This document shows positions 1-6,624 of a stretch of DNA of 9,969 nt, piece after piece. This DNA comes from Nitrososphaera sp. UBA210 (GTDB taxonomy: Archaea; Thermoproteota; Nitrososphaeria; Nitrososphaerales; Nitrososphaeraceae): positions 1 through 9,969 of the forward strand of contig DADA01000086.1 in NCBI GenBank assembly GCA_002494895.1, given 5' to 3'. The notes beneath the pieces were generated by a model, which saw only the letters and a list, made by a program, of their open reading frames with translations, was not told the origin of the DNA and ran no database searches. How positions within the stretch are numbered: the first letter of the stretch is position 1; each line of letters starts with the position of its first letter. The position numbers and the translations under genes are program-made.

Positions 1-51
1 CGATCTCGATCATATCGGTTGTGCACTTGACGCGGGCTATTGCAATATCGA

Positions 52-1230
52 CTAGGATGCTTTCTCAAACAAGACATTGAGCTCGCGATCCAGCAACTTT
101 GCGCGGGTCATCTTCATCCCAACAGTCGCAACTGGAAGGGGGACAATGTTGACAATTCGCGCAGCCGCAGTCTTGACGCTTATGGTCAGCCTATCGCCGT
201 AGCGATGTATTTCAAAGTCGTCCTTTTCTGTGAATGGCACCTGGACGGTCATGTTGATGGCTGAACCCTCGCTCACAAAGGAATAGGGCTTGCCTCTGTA
301 GAATATCCTGGCAGGGTCCTCGCTTCCGAAAAGCACCTCGCCGTGACTCCGCAGCATCTCCACTCCTCGAAGCTCTGTGCCATAAAGCTGAACCTCCCTT
401 ATCGGAAGGGGATAGAAATTTGCCTTGGCTTCCTCCACCTTTGTCTTCTGGAAAGTGGCCCACTTTGCATAATATTCGTCCGACGAGCCAGCCATTATCT
501 TGTTTATCACAGCCATGTCCACGTTGATTCCATAGAGGCTAGCCGACATGAGCGCCCTCTTCGCGTTTTCGATGCTAAAGGTGTCAGGATTTGCGACGAG
601 CCTGATGCTCGTGGCTTCGTTGTTCCTGATAATGTCTGCGAGCAAGTCCAACCTGTCGAGCAGCTCCATTTCGCTCTGAATGACGTCCCTGCTTGGAGCC
701 GGGATCTTGGCCAGCGGCTGCAATACCTTTGCAAAGCCGCTGAACAATCCTGCAAGCCCCGTGAGCTTGCGACCTATGCTCCCGACCAGCTTTGGGAAAT
801 AAAGGTACCGCAATGCCTCTCCAGATGCGGGCATGTCAAGAATCACTGCGTCGAATTCCTTTGTGCGCTCTACCTCTTCGATCTTTAAGAGAGAGAAAAG
901 CTGTGTCATCCCCGGCAACATGGCTATCTCGTACGCGAGTGTTTCGTCTATTCCTTTGGCAGAGAATATGGCAGCCATGTACGACAGGATGGTGTCGTAC
1001 TGTCTGCTCATTTCCGTTACTGGATCTATCTGCAGCGCGGTAAGGTTCTGTTGCACCGACTTTGGTTCGTATCCGATGTCTGGCATCATGAAGGCGTCGC
1101 CAAGCGTGTGAGCAGGATCGGCTGAAATGACAAGCGTATTATGGCCAAGCTCTGAGATCTTTAATGCAGTGGCACAGGAAGTCACGGTCTTGCCAGTGCC
1201 TCCCTTGCCGGTGTATATTATCAGCCTCAA
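52..1230 (-). CDS. ArsA/Get3-family ATPase with C-terminal HSP20-like domain
   Basis: P-loop ATPase of the ArsA/GET3 branch of the SIMIBI class, 392 aa from the chosen start. Seen: the deviant Walker A GKGGTGKT at residues 8-15, with the extra lysine used across the dimer; the switch I-like DPAHTLGDAF at 38-47; the switch II-like LDMPASGEALR at 131-141, where most relatives have DTAPTGHTLR; and a 'VANPDTFSIENAKRAL' stretch typical of the family. From about residue 325 the tail is beta-rich and resembles the HSP20-like domain fused to many prokaryotic ArsA-like proteins. It has one cysteine, beside the P-loop, so it lacks both the arsenite-binding cysteine triad of ArsA and the CxxC of eukaryotic Get3. 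No ars genes adjoin. A role in handling membrane or tail-anchored proteins is more likely than arsenite export, but this is inference. The TTG at 1230 is chosen over the TTG at 1254 because it gives the family N-terminus MRLIIYTGKGG and lies 26-27 bp from a TATA box. Cytosolic. Confidence 0.85.
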   Translation of the reverse strand: MRLIIYTGKGGTGKTVTSCATALKISELGHNTLVISADPAHTLGDAFMMPDIGYEPKSVQQNLTALQIDPVTEMSRQYDTILSYMAAIFSAKGIDETLAYEIAMLPGMTQLFSLLKIEEVERTKEFDAVILDMPASGEALRYLYFPKLVGSIGRKLTGLAGLFSGFAKVLQPLAKIPAPSRDVIQSEMELLDRLDLLADIIRNNEATSIRLVANPDTFSIENAKRALMSASLYGINVDMAVINKIMAGSSDEYYAKWATFQKTKVEEAKANFYPLPIREVQLYGTELRGVEMLRSHGEVLFGSEDPARIFYRGKPYSFVSEGSAINMTVQVPFTEKDDFEIHRYGDRLTISVKTAAARIVNIVPLPVATVGMKMTRAKLLDRELNVLFEKAS

Positions 1231-1252
1231 TATGAAAATGAAATTCAAGAGC

Positions 1253-1260
1253 AAATAAAA
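1253..1260 (-). promoter_or_regulatory. TATA box of the ArsA-like gene
   Basis: TTTTATTT on the minus strand, centred about 26.5 bp upstream of the TTG at 1230. This spacing places transcription start at or next to the start codon, so the mRNA is probably leaderless. The upstream TTG at 1254 lies inside the box and cannot be the start. Confidence 0.55.
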
Positions 1261-1298
1261 GAGTTTAGCAGGAAGGCGAAATGATGCAAGAACCTTTT

Positions 1299-1580
1299 CT
1301 AGTCAGAGGGTTCGCCCAAGTGGTGATCCATCGCGGTGCCACTCTTGCGTTCTCCTTCTATTGACGATACGGTGCGAGTAGTCTTAAGGCCCGGAGTTTT
1401 CCTTATCTCGTTTACCACCTGCTCTATGCCGGTGCCAACTGGAACCTCCACCCTGACTATAAGGTCAAAGTCTCCATAAACGCCCTCTACCGATATCACC
1501 CCGGGTATGTCGGCTATCTCATCGAGAACCTTTCTTTCCATTCCTGGGAGGGTGTTAATCATTACGTAGGCTCCTGGCAT
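1299..1580 (-). CDS. Stand-alone RAM domain protein (Lrp/AsnC ligand-binding domain)
   Basis: 93 aa. The whole protein is one Lrp/AsnC effector-binding (RAM) domain: an MPGAYVMINT first strand, a helix, 'DIPGVISVEGVYGDFDLIVRVEV' as the central beta-turn-beta, then 'IEQVVNEIRKTPGLKTTRTV'. There is no helix-turn-helix, so it cannot bind DNA like a full Lrp regulator. In archaea such proteins are thought to bind amino acids or other small molecules and to form oligomers, possibly with full Lrp proteins. The last 15 residues are polar and look disordered. The ATG at 1580 is preferred to the ATG at 1592, because a strong TATA box is centred 27 bp upstream of 1580 and transcription would begin downstream of 1592; stand-alone RAM proteins also normally start MPxAYVxIN. 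It precedes the ArsA-like gene on the same strand by 68 nt, but that gene has its own promoter. Confidence 0.88.
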   Translation of the reverse strand: MPGAYVMINTLPGMERKVLDEIADIPGVISVEGVYGDFDLIVRVEVPVGTGIEQVVNEIRKTPGLKTTRTVSSIEGERKSGTAMDHHLGEPSD

Positions 1581-1602
1581 AAAGTTGATCATGTGTCCTC
1601 TC

Positions 1603-1611
1603 TATATATAA
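1603..1611 (-). promoter_or_regulatory. TATA box of the RAM protein gene
   Basis: TTATATATA on the minus strand, the strongest TATA box in the window. Its centre is 27 bp from the ATG at 1580, predicting a leaderless transcript and excluding the ATG at 1592. Confidence 0.7.
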
Positions 1612-1698
1612 GACTGTCACCTTTTTGTGCGAATGTAATTGATGTTCGGCAACCAGGCGCCGGAGCAAACGTGTTCAATATGGGCTACCCAACTTTCT

Positions 1699-1706
1699 TT
1701 TATATC
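1699..1706 (+). promoter_or_regulatory. TATA box of the small gene at 1729
   Basis: TTTATATC on the plus strand, centred 26.5 bp upstream of the ATG at 1729, so a leaderless mRNA is expected. Its presence is the best evidence that the small downstream frame is a real gene. Confidence 0.6.
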
Positions 1707-1728
1707 CCGTCATGACTATCTTGCATAG

Positions 1729-2007
1729 ATGCGAGTGAGCAAGGAACAGTATGAAAGGCTGCGAAATAAGCTGACTGAAAACCTTATGCAAGCTCGCTCG
1801 ATTATTGCGAACACGAATAATAGCACAAAGATAAGGCAAGAAGCGTCAAGACTGGCGGAGAAGCTAGAGATAGACATTCAAGCAATAGATGATATCATGG
1901 CCGGAAAGCGGACGGAAAAGAGTTACTGGGAAACCAAGCCCGGGACTCTGACCAGTTTAGGCTCGATCCTTGGGAGACAGTTTGGGGCCAAGAGAAGAAA
2001 AAGATGA
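1729..2007 (+). CDS. Small basic helical protein of unknown function
   Basis: 92 aa, not recognised. Predicted by eye to be almost all helix up to about residue 58: 'KEQYERLRNKLTENLMQARSI' runs into a second charged helix, 'IRQEASRLAEKLEIDIQAIDDIM'. The heptad-like spacing of Leu and Ile suggests a coiled-coil hairpin. The C-terminus is strongly basic (AKRRKR), which would suit contact with nucleic acid, but no DNA-binding fold is visible. No signal peptide or membrane segment. A TATA box at the leaderless distance supports both the gene and its ATG. It is divergent from the RAM protein gene, sharing a 148-bp promoter region, and convergent with the gene at 2178. Function unknown. Confidence 0.6.
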   Translation: MRVSKEQYERLRNKLTENLMQARSIIANTNNSTKIRQEASRLAEKLEIDIQAIDDIMAGKRTEKSYWETKPGTLTSLGSILGRQFGAKRRKR

Positions 2008-2177
2008 CCGCAGGGGACCCGCTGGCTGACATATTCGTTTCTACAGGCTAATGAGTCGGATCGTACTTCAAATATCATGTCTGCTTGCCTCTTAATTATC
2101 CTTGATAACCTAAAAGTCTGCGCGAGTGTGATATCGATTTCATAAGGACCGTATTGGCTGATGATGAATAGAATCAC

Positions 2178-2444
2178 TCAGGGCATGGTCGGCGCGGAAA
2201 GCTCTTCTACCTTTCGGATCACCCGCAGCATTACCAACTCATAACCATCAATGCCGAGATACTTTTTCAAGCTGTCTGATATCAGCCCTAGATCGATATG
2301 CCTTGGACCGCGCGATTTATCATGATGTGCCCGTGACTCCAGATCCAAGATTACCGCATTTTTCAGGTTCGCCCCGAATATCTCTAGCTCTTGCTCCAAT
2401 GCCACCCAAACCAGTCTTTCGTTAACTATCGCAATGTTGGACAT
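2178..2444 (-). CDS. Small hypothetical protein
   Basis: 88 aa, not recognised with certainty. Composition is that of a folded globular protein: helix 'ERLVWVALEQELEIFG', then 'NLKNAVILDLESRA', a polar His/Arg-rich linker (HHDKSRGPRHI), and two closing helices, 'LISDSLKKYLGIDGYELVMLRVIRKVEEL'. The arrangement loosely recalls short archaeal output-type domains found in thaumarchaeal regulators, but this is a weak impression, not an assignment. No membrane segment or signal peptide. The ATG at 2444 is preferred to the TTG at 2459: a TATA box centred near 2474 puts transcription start at about 2447, and GGAGG lies 8 nt before the ATG. Convergent with the gene at 1729; the 170 bp between them shows no obvious structure. 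Confidence 0.6.
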   Translation of the reverse strand: MSNIAIVNERLVWVALEQELEIFGANLKNAVILDLESRAHHDKSRGPRHIDLGLISDSLKKYLGIDGYELVMLRVIRKVEELSAPTMP

Positions 2445-2470
2445 CGCGGCCGCCTCCAATCCGTCGTTTC

Positions 2471-2478
2471 AAAATAAA
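2471..2478 (-). promoter_or_regulatory. TATA box of the small gene at 2444
   Basis: TTTATTTT on the minus strand, centred about 30 bp from the ATG at 2444. It implies a leader of only about 3 nt, so the nearby GGAGG would not lie within the transcript. Confidence 0.45.
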
Positions 2479-2510
2479 TTGAAGAGTCTGTAATTATTTG
2501 TTACAAAGGT

Positions 2511-2771
2511 TCAAGCATGAGAAACTGCACTGAGGCAGCCCATCAAGAGCTGCCTGGGAGGCACGGTAACTTTCTGAGAGCACTGTTCCCAGTGGGAACC
2601 ATCGGCTACCCAAGTTATCATTCCTGTATAAATTCTAGAAAGTGAAATCTGGCCGGTTTTCAAAACAAACGGGGTACCGCCGTAGGTGTGCACGTTAGAA
2701 ACGACGGGCCCCGTTCGTAGACGAACAATCAGCGTGTCCGAACCGTTGACAGCATTTCCGCTCATAAGCAA
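2511..2771 (-). CDS. Doubtful short ORF with a tail-fibre-like beta pattern
   Basis: 86 aa from a TTG at 2771 (ATG at 2765 also possible), within an otherwise gene-poor stretch (2445-2913). The translation has a strand pattern resembling the C-terminal beta domain common in phage tail-fibre and other surface proteins: 'NGSDTLIVRLRTG', then 'GGTPFVLKTGQISLS', then 'IYTGMITWVADGSHWEQCS', compared with the usual 'GDxLxVRF...GG.PI...L..G..Y.L.YDGT.W.L'. The last 20 residues do not fit. A stop codon interrupts the frame 30 nt before the TTG, so no long N-terminal part exists. It could be a remnant of a larger gene, a small leaderless gene (a weak TAATAAC lies about 27 bp before the TTG) or chance. 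The rest of the gap shows nothing else I can support. Confidence 0.28.
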   Translation of the reverse strand: MLMSGNAVNGSDTLIVRLRTGPVVSNVHTYGGTPFVLKTGQISLSRIYTGMITWVADGSHWEQCSQKVTVPPRQLLMGCLSAVSHA

Positions 2772-2883
2772 TATGACGCCTGAATAGCTGAGCGTGAGTT
2801 ATTACTCTGAAATTATTGTGCGGTCCTTCAGTGGTGGAGCAGCCAAGCGGACTCGAAACAATCAGGGGTACAAAATAGTTAAA

Positions 2884-2891
2884 CACATATC
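2884..2891 (+). promoter_or_regulatory. Probable TATA box of msrBA
   Basis: CACATATC, centred 26.5 bp upstream of the msrB ATG, in an A/T-rich stretch. The match is weak, so the spacing is the main support. Confidence 0.35.
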
Positions 2892-2913
2892 CGAAATCAG
2901 GGCATAATATTGT

Positions 2914-3279
2914 ATGGGCCACAACAAACTGACTCCAGAAGAGGAAAGGGTAATCGTGCACAAGGGGACAGAGCCTCCTTTCACCGGAGAGTATGACAAT
3001 TTCTACGAAGAGGGAACATACGTTTGCCGGCGGTGCAGTGAGCCACTCTTTTCTTCAAAGAGCAAGTTCGATGCGGGGTGTGGATGGCCGGCTTTTGACG
3101 ACAGCTATCCCGGGGCGATAAGGCGCGTTCCTGACTCTGATGGAGAAAGAACTGAAATAGAATGCGCAAAATGCGGCGCTCATCTCGGGCATGAATTTGC
3201 CGGAGAACGGTTGACATCGAAGAACACCAGGGAATGCGTAAACTCGTTATCAATACGTTTTATTCCAGCGAGGTCGTGA
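2914..3279 (+). CDS. msrB: Peptide methionine-R-sulfoxide reductase MsrB
   Basis: 121 aa, the usual length of a single-domain MsrB. It reduces the R epimer of methionine sulfoxide in proteins and normally uses thioredoxin for recycling. Seen in order: the N-terminal 'KGTEPPFTGEY' (17-27); two zinc-binding CxxC pairs, C38/C41 and C84/C87; 'GCGWPAF' (55-61) with the probable resolving Cys56; 'HLGHEF' (90-95); and 'ECVNSLSIRF' (107-116) with the catalytic Cys108. All key residues are present, so it should be active. The ATG gives the standard N-terminus. It is the first gene of a two-gene unit, with msrA 8 nt downstream. Cytosolic, with no signal peptide. Confidence 0.96.
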   Translation: MGHNKLTPEEERVIVHKGTEPPFTGEYDNFYEEGTYVCRRCSEPLFSSKSKFDAGCGWPAFDDSYPGAIRRVPDSDGERTEIECAKCGAHLGHEFAGERLTSKNTRECVNSLSIRFIPARS

Positions 3280-3287
3280 TCGGGAAC

Positions 3288-3827
3288 ATGGAAACTGCAA
3301 CGCTTGCTAACGGCTGCTTTTGGTGCTCTGAGGCGGTATTCAGGAGACTGGAAGGCGTCAAATCTGTTCTGCCCGGCTATTCGGGAGGGAAAGTGGAAAA
3401 CCCATCATATGACGAAGTGTGCACGGGGAGAACCGGCCACGCAGAGGCCGCCCAGATAGAATTCGATCCCGATGTTATTTCTTTTGAAAAGCTGCTTGAC
3501 GTTTTCTGGCACACACACGACCCGACCACCCTCAACAGGCAGGGAAATGACGTTGGCACGCAGTACAGATCGGCCATATTTTATCACAGTGAAAAACAAA
3601 AAGAGAATGCAGAGAAATCAAAGGGCGCACTTGAAAACAAGGGCGTCTACAGAGATCCGATTGTGACAGAGATTGTCCCTTTCATAAAGTTCTACGCTGC
3701 AGAGGACTACCATAAAAATTACTATGAACAAAACAAGAACGCGGGATATTGCAGGTTTGTTATTGAACCAAAGATCCAAAAGCTGACAAAACATTACAAG
3801 AACGAGCTGAAAGGCGAGTACGCTTAA
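3288..3827 (+). CDS. msrA: Peptide methionine-S-sulfoxide reductase MsrA
   Basis: 179 aa. It reduces the S epimer of methionine sulfoxide, complementing MsrB. Seen: catalytic 'GCFWCSE' at 9-15 (Cys10), 'GYSGG' at 30-34, 'TGHAE' at 49-53, 'DPTTLNRQGNDVGTQYRS' at 78-95, 'YHKNYY' at 141-146, and a C-terminal 'GYCRFVIEPK' whose Cys155 is the likely resolving cysteine. Cys13 in place of the common Gly is a known variant of the motif. The ATG at 3288 is chosen rather than the in-frame ATG at 3234: it lies 8 nt after the msrB stop, and family members start a few residues before GCFW. The longer frame would overlap the msrB end by 46 nt and add an unrelated 18-residue leader. Co-transcribed with msrB. 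Confidence 0.96.
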   Translation: METATLANGCFWCSEAVFRRLEGVKSVLPGYSGGKVENPSYDEVCTGRTGHAEAAQIEFDPDVISFEKLLDVFWHTHDPTTLNRQGNDVGTQYRSAIFYHSEKQKENAEKSKGALENKGVYRDPIVTEIVPFIKFYAAEDYHKNYYEQNKNAGYCRFVIEPKIQKLTKHYKNELKGEYA

Positions 3828-3858
3828 TTGTTGCTTTGATCTGTCCTTATAGTCGTGG

Positions 3859-3882
3859 CTCCGCAGTCAATGCTTTGCGGAG
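3859..3882. repeat. Perfect 7-bp inverted repeat at the convergent gene ends
   Basis: CTCCGCA at 3859-3865 pairs with TGCGGAG at 3876-3882 across a 10-nt loop. The hairpin spans the methyltransferase stop codon and lies 32 bp past the msrA stop. No T tract follows on either strand, so it is not a classic terminator; it may protect the 3' end or be chance. Confidence 0.35.
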
Positions 3883-4724
3883 ACGTAGACGACCTGATTT
3901 GAGAAGCTGGTGCTGCCCGTGCTTGGATCAGCAAGTCTTCTTGCAGCATCAACAACCTTGCTCCATATTTCCTCCTTCCTTCCGTCTGGCAGCCCGGCCA
4001 TCATCGCACTAAGCGGAGCGGCTGTGCTCCGGACAAAGTCCATGTATTGCTCAGGTGATGGCAGCTTGAAAGTCATATCTCTTTTCTCAACGTTGATTTC
4101 ACGAAATCCGGCCTGCTCAAACCGTTGCCGCAGCATGTCAGCGTCCGCAAGGCTGAAAACCCCCGGCGATCCGGGAGGAGGTGTCGGTGCACCGGTTTCC
4201 TTCATGACAATTCCAAGGGGCATCGATAATGCGGGAACCTTGTCAGGCGACGACCACACTGCTGCTGCGATACGACCTTCACTGGCCAATGCGTCCCTCA
4301 TGGTTCTCAGAGCATTCGGAAGGTCAGGCAGAAACATCAGTCCGAATCTGGAAACGATGGCATCAAAGCCTGAATTGGCAAGTCGGAAGGTTTCTGCGTC
4401 AGCTTCCTGAAATTCAATGTTTTGCAGGCCCGCTTCCCTTGCCCGTTCTCTTGCTATGGCAAGCATGCCCGGTGAAATGTCAATGGCTGTCACCTTTCCG
4501 GAGGGTCCTACTTTTCTTGCTGCCGTCAACGCGGGCTCGCCGATCCCAGTCGCAATATCCAGAACGCGGTTTCCCTGCGAAATCTTGGCAAGCTCTACCA
4601 GCGCATCATTAACGACCTGGCCACCTTGTTCAATAACCTTCCACCACTTTTTCCATCCTTCGGCGACGCTATCCCACCCTTGACGTTGTGTAGACTTGAA
4701 TTTTTGTGGATCAACTGTACTCAT
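3867..4724 (-). CDS. Class I SAM-dependent methyltransferase (UbiE/Methyltransf_11 type)
   Basis: 285 aa. Rossmann-fold methyltransferase using S-adenosylmethionine. Seen: motif I 'VLDIATGIGEPA' at 54-65, motif II 'IDISPGML' at 81-88 with the acidic residue for the SAM ribose, 'EADAE' at 107-111 for the adenine, and motif IV 'FDAIVSRFGLMFLPD' at 120-134. The N-terminus 'QRQGWDSVAEGWKKWWK' and the C-terminal half match UbiE-like enzymes of unknown substrate. The substrate cannot be read from the sequence, and no quinone or lipid genes adjoin. The ATG at 4724 is preferred to those at 4733 and 4745: a TATA box is centred 26.5 bp upstream, and the first seven residues of the longest frame would lie outside the transcript. 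Tandem with the dehydratase upstream but separated by 195 bp. Soluble. Confidence 0.88.
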   Translation of the reverse strand: MSTVDPQKFKSTQRQGWDSVAEGWKKWWKVIEQGGQVVNDALVELAKISQGNRVLDIATGIGEPALTAARKVGPSGKVTAIDISPGMLAIARERAREAGLQNIEFQEADAETFRLANSGFDAIVSRFGLMFLPDLPNALRTMRDALASEGRIAAAVWSSPDKVPALSMPLGIVMKETGAPTPPPGSPGVFSLADADMLRQRFEQAGFREINVEKRDMTFKLPSPEQYMDFVRSTAAPLSAMMAGLPDGRKEEIWSKVVDAARRLADPSTGSTSFSNQVVYVSAKH

Positions 4725-4746
4725 GAAATACATTGAGGCATTCATC

Positions 4747-4754
4747 GTATAAAA
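4747..4754 (-). promoter_or_regulatory. TATA box of the methyltransferase gene
   Basis: TTTTATAC on the minus strand, centred 26.5 bp from the ATG at 4724. It indicates a leaderless transcript independent of the upstream dehydratase gene. Confidence 0.65.
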
Positions 4755-4913
4755 GAATACGGCTTCTGGGCCAAGTAATGCTGGAATAGTGCATTAACCA
4801 TAATGAAGAGAACCCTCAAAGTAGGATCCGTGTGTCTGCCAAAGCAAATGGCTTCCAAGGTTTGTTGAAGATTTTTCTTGCTTCATTTGAACGGCTTTCA
4901 AACGCAGCAAGCG

Positions 4914-4919
4914 AAAAAA
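4914..4919 (-). terminator. Possible T-tract terminator of the dehydratase gene
   Basis: Six T residues on the minus strand directly follow the TAA stop codon (4920-4922). Archaeal RNA polymerase can stop at T tracts without a hairpin. The tract is short, so this is only suggestive. Confidence 0.35.
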
Positions 4920-6446
4920 TTACTTTCTCTTTTCTTTCTTGTTGTTCTTGCCAAATATCTTGTCGAAGTACTCTGACGGTTCCTGAACGACATCTGTTGC
5001 TTCGCCTTCCTTGACATTGGCCAGATTCTTTGCCAGTCTCTTCTTGAATTCGATCTGGCTCTGCCGGGCGATCTGGATCCTCTGTGCCTGCGGCGACCCT
5101 GCGCCGTGCATCGACTCTGTGAGATAGCCGACCGCGTTTCGCCCAAGCGTCATGTTCTCTATCAGCCGCAGTATCCTCATCCTGTTCTCGGTAGAGACGC
5201 CCTTTCTTCCCCTCAGGTATTTTTCAAGAAGAGGCCCTGTCTCGGGGCTCTTGAATTCCTGTTCCGAAGGCATCGTCACCATCAGCCCTCCGGCGATATC
5301 CTGAGCCAGCCGCCCTATTTCATACGGGAACCTTGTGACATTGTGCTTGCAGACATTGGCCAGCATGTCGTCATTCTGCCAGTTTCCAGAAGCTGTCCTG
5401 TGCGACCGGTAGGAAGAAGCGATCCCGGTGCCAAAAATCGTTTCGTTTAGGTGAGTCATTTCGACCAGCTTGTCCTTTATGTGTGAGGCATTCGCGACTC
5501 CATTATAGTCTGCGATCGCTGCGGCCGCGCCTATCAAGACATCGCCAAGGCCGGTCTTGCACACGTAGCTCCGCCTGTGATAACATGTAAATCGCTCTAT
5601 CAGCATAGACGCAAATTCGTACTCGCCGTCCATGAATATCAGCTCGTTTGGAATGAATACGTCCTTTAGAATTACCATCGCCTCCTGGCCGGAGAACATT
5701 GCATTGCCAGAGTCGATATCGCCTTCCTCCATACTCCGGGTGTCACACGACTGCCTGCCATAGATGTACGTGATTCCCGGCGCGTCAACTGGAATTGCTC
5801 CCACTATGGCATAATCCCTGTCCTCCGCCTTGAGCCTCATGGTGGGCATGATGATTATCCAGTGCGAGTTTATGCAGCCGGTCTGGTGTGCCTTGGCACC
5901 GGTGACATAGACGCCCTTTGAGTCGCGCCTGGTAACGTGCACAAAGAGATCAGGATCTTCCTGCTGGGTCGGCGTGAGGCTCCTGTCGCCCTTGACATCA
6001 GTCATTGCGCCGCCTATAACCAGGTTTTCGCGCTGGACCATCTTGATGAACTCTATCAGGCGCTTGTGGTACTGTTTGCCATGCTTGGCATCAATTTCAA
6101 AAGTCGTTGAATACAGGGAGTTCAGCGCGTCCATGCCCACGCATCGCTGAAAGCATGTGCCAGTCAGCTGGCCCAGCTTGCGCTGCATCCTGTTCTGATC
6201 GACCAGATCCTGCGTATTTTCTGTGATGTGAAGGAATCTGTTGACCTGGATTCCCGAAAGTGAAGAGTGCGCCCCTGCGAGTTCTGGCTCGTCGACTGCC
6301 AGGTCATAGGTCTCTGCGACAGCGTTAATAGAAGGCCGGATCATTGGATGGTCCACCGCCTCCTTTACCTCCTTACCGAAAAGGAAAATCTTTAGCTTCC
6401 TGCCCCTGAGGCTCTCGATATACTCTGCCCCATTCTTTATCGGCAT
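4920..6446 (-). CDS. abfD: 4-hydroxybutyryl-CoA dehydratase (3HP/4HB cycle)
   Basis: 508 aa. A flavin and [4Fe-4S] enzyme converting 4-hydroxybutyryl-CoA to crotonyl-CoA, the characteristic step of the 3-hydroxypropionate/4-hydroxybutyrate CO2-fixation cycle of thaumarchaea. Seen: 'CFQRC' at 98-102, giving the first two cluster cysteines; 'YHRRSYVCKTGLGD' at 289-302, giving the His290 and Cys296 ligands; 'LTPTQQEDPDLFVHVTRRD' and 'GVYVTGAKAHQTG' (179-190) of the flavin-binding acyl-CoA dehydrogenase-like core; and 'GRLAQDIAGGLMVTMPSEQEF'. The length suits the family. The Lys-rich tail (KKEKRK) looks disordered. The ATG gives the normal start, and a TATAAATA box lies about 29 bp upstream. No other cycle gene adjoins; the cycle is typically scattered in these genomes. 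Cytosolic. Confidence 0.96.
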   Translation of the reverse strand: MPIKNGAEYIESLRGRKLKIFLFGKEVKEAVDHPMIRPSINAVAETYDLAVDEPELAGAHSSLSGIQVNRFLHITENTQDLVDQNRMQRKLGQLTGTCFQRCVGMDALNSLYSTTFEIDAKHGKQYHKRLIEFIKMVQRENLVIGGAMTDVKGDRSLTPTQQEDPDLFVHVTRRDSKGVYVTGAKAHQTGCINSHWIIIMPTMRLKAEDRDYAIVGAIPVDAPGITYIYGRQSCDTRSMEEGDIDSGNAMFSGQEAMVILKDVFIPNELIFMDGEYEFASMLIERFTCYHRRSYVCKTGLGDVLIGAAAAIADYNGVANASHIKDKLVEMTHLNETIFGTGIASSYRSHRTASGNWQNDDMLANVCKHNVTRFPYEIGRLAQDIAGGLMVTMPSEQEFKSPETGPLLEKYLRGRKGVSTENRMRILRLIENMTLGRNAVGYLTESMHGAGSPQAQRIQIARQSQIEFKKRLAKNLANVKEGEATDVVQEPSEYFDKIFGKNNKKEKRK

Positions 6447-6471
6447 TATGAAAGATTTACGTCCCCGTTCT

Positions 6472-6479
6472 TATTTATA
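6472..6479 (-). promoter_or_regulatory. TATA box of the dehydratase gene
   Basis: TATAAATA on the minus strand, centred about 29.5 bp from the ATG at 6446, so the leader is predicted to be 2-3 nt. A near-canonical box suits a highly expressed carbon-fixation gene. Confidence 0.7.
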
Positions 6480-6487
6480 TTTTCTTA

Positions 6488-6507
6488 GCTTTTTTATGTG
6501 AAAAAGC
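6488..6507. repeat. Perfect 7-bp inverted repeat upstream of the dehydratase TATA box
   Basis: GCTTTTT at 6488-6494 and AAAAAGC at 6501-6507 flank 6 nt. It begins about 9 bp upstream of the TATA box, where TFB or a regulator would bind. It may be an operator; low sequence complexity makes chance possible. Confidence 0.35.
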
Positions 6508-6624
6508 ATTCAAGTTTCGTGCGGTTTTCTTGCAAATTATTGAGCGATCTGTGTTTACGGGTAAGCCCTTTTTCTTGGCTTTTTCAATTAATTCATTGCG
6601 GAAACGATTTACTCTATGCTCACC

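Noticed and set aside
1..51. Possible ends or starts of a gene at the left edge on either strand
   Set aside because: The plus strand is open to a TAG at 53-55 and the minus strand is also open with an ATG at 13, but with about 17 codons there is no way to choose between them.
343..888. Long plus-strand frame (181 aa) inside the ArsA-like gene
   Set aside because: It is antisense to well-conserved ATPase motifs, has Cys/His-rich random-looking composition and no promoter.
2695..2961. 88-aa minus-strand frame across the msrB start
   Set aside because: It is antisense to the conserved msrB N-terminus and promoter and has no protein-like pattern.
3234..3287. N-terminal extension of MsrA from the ATG at 3234
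   Set aside because: It would lie inside the msrB coding end; the ATG at 3288 matches the family start and operon spacing.
6563..6585. AAGCC/GGCTT hairpin followed by T's as an intrinsic terminator
   Set aside because: The stem is only 5 bp and no gene ends upstream on the plus strand, so there is nothing for it to terminate.
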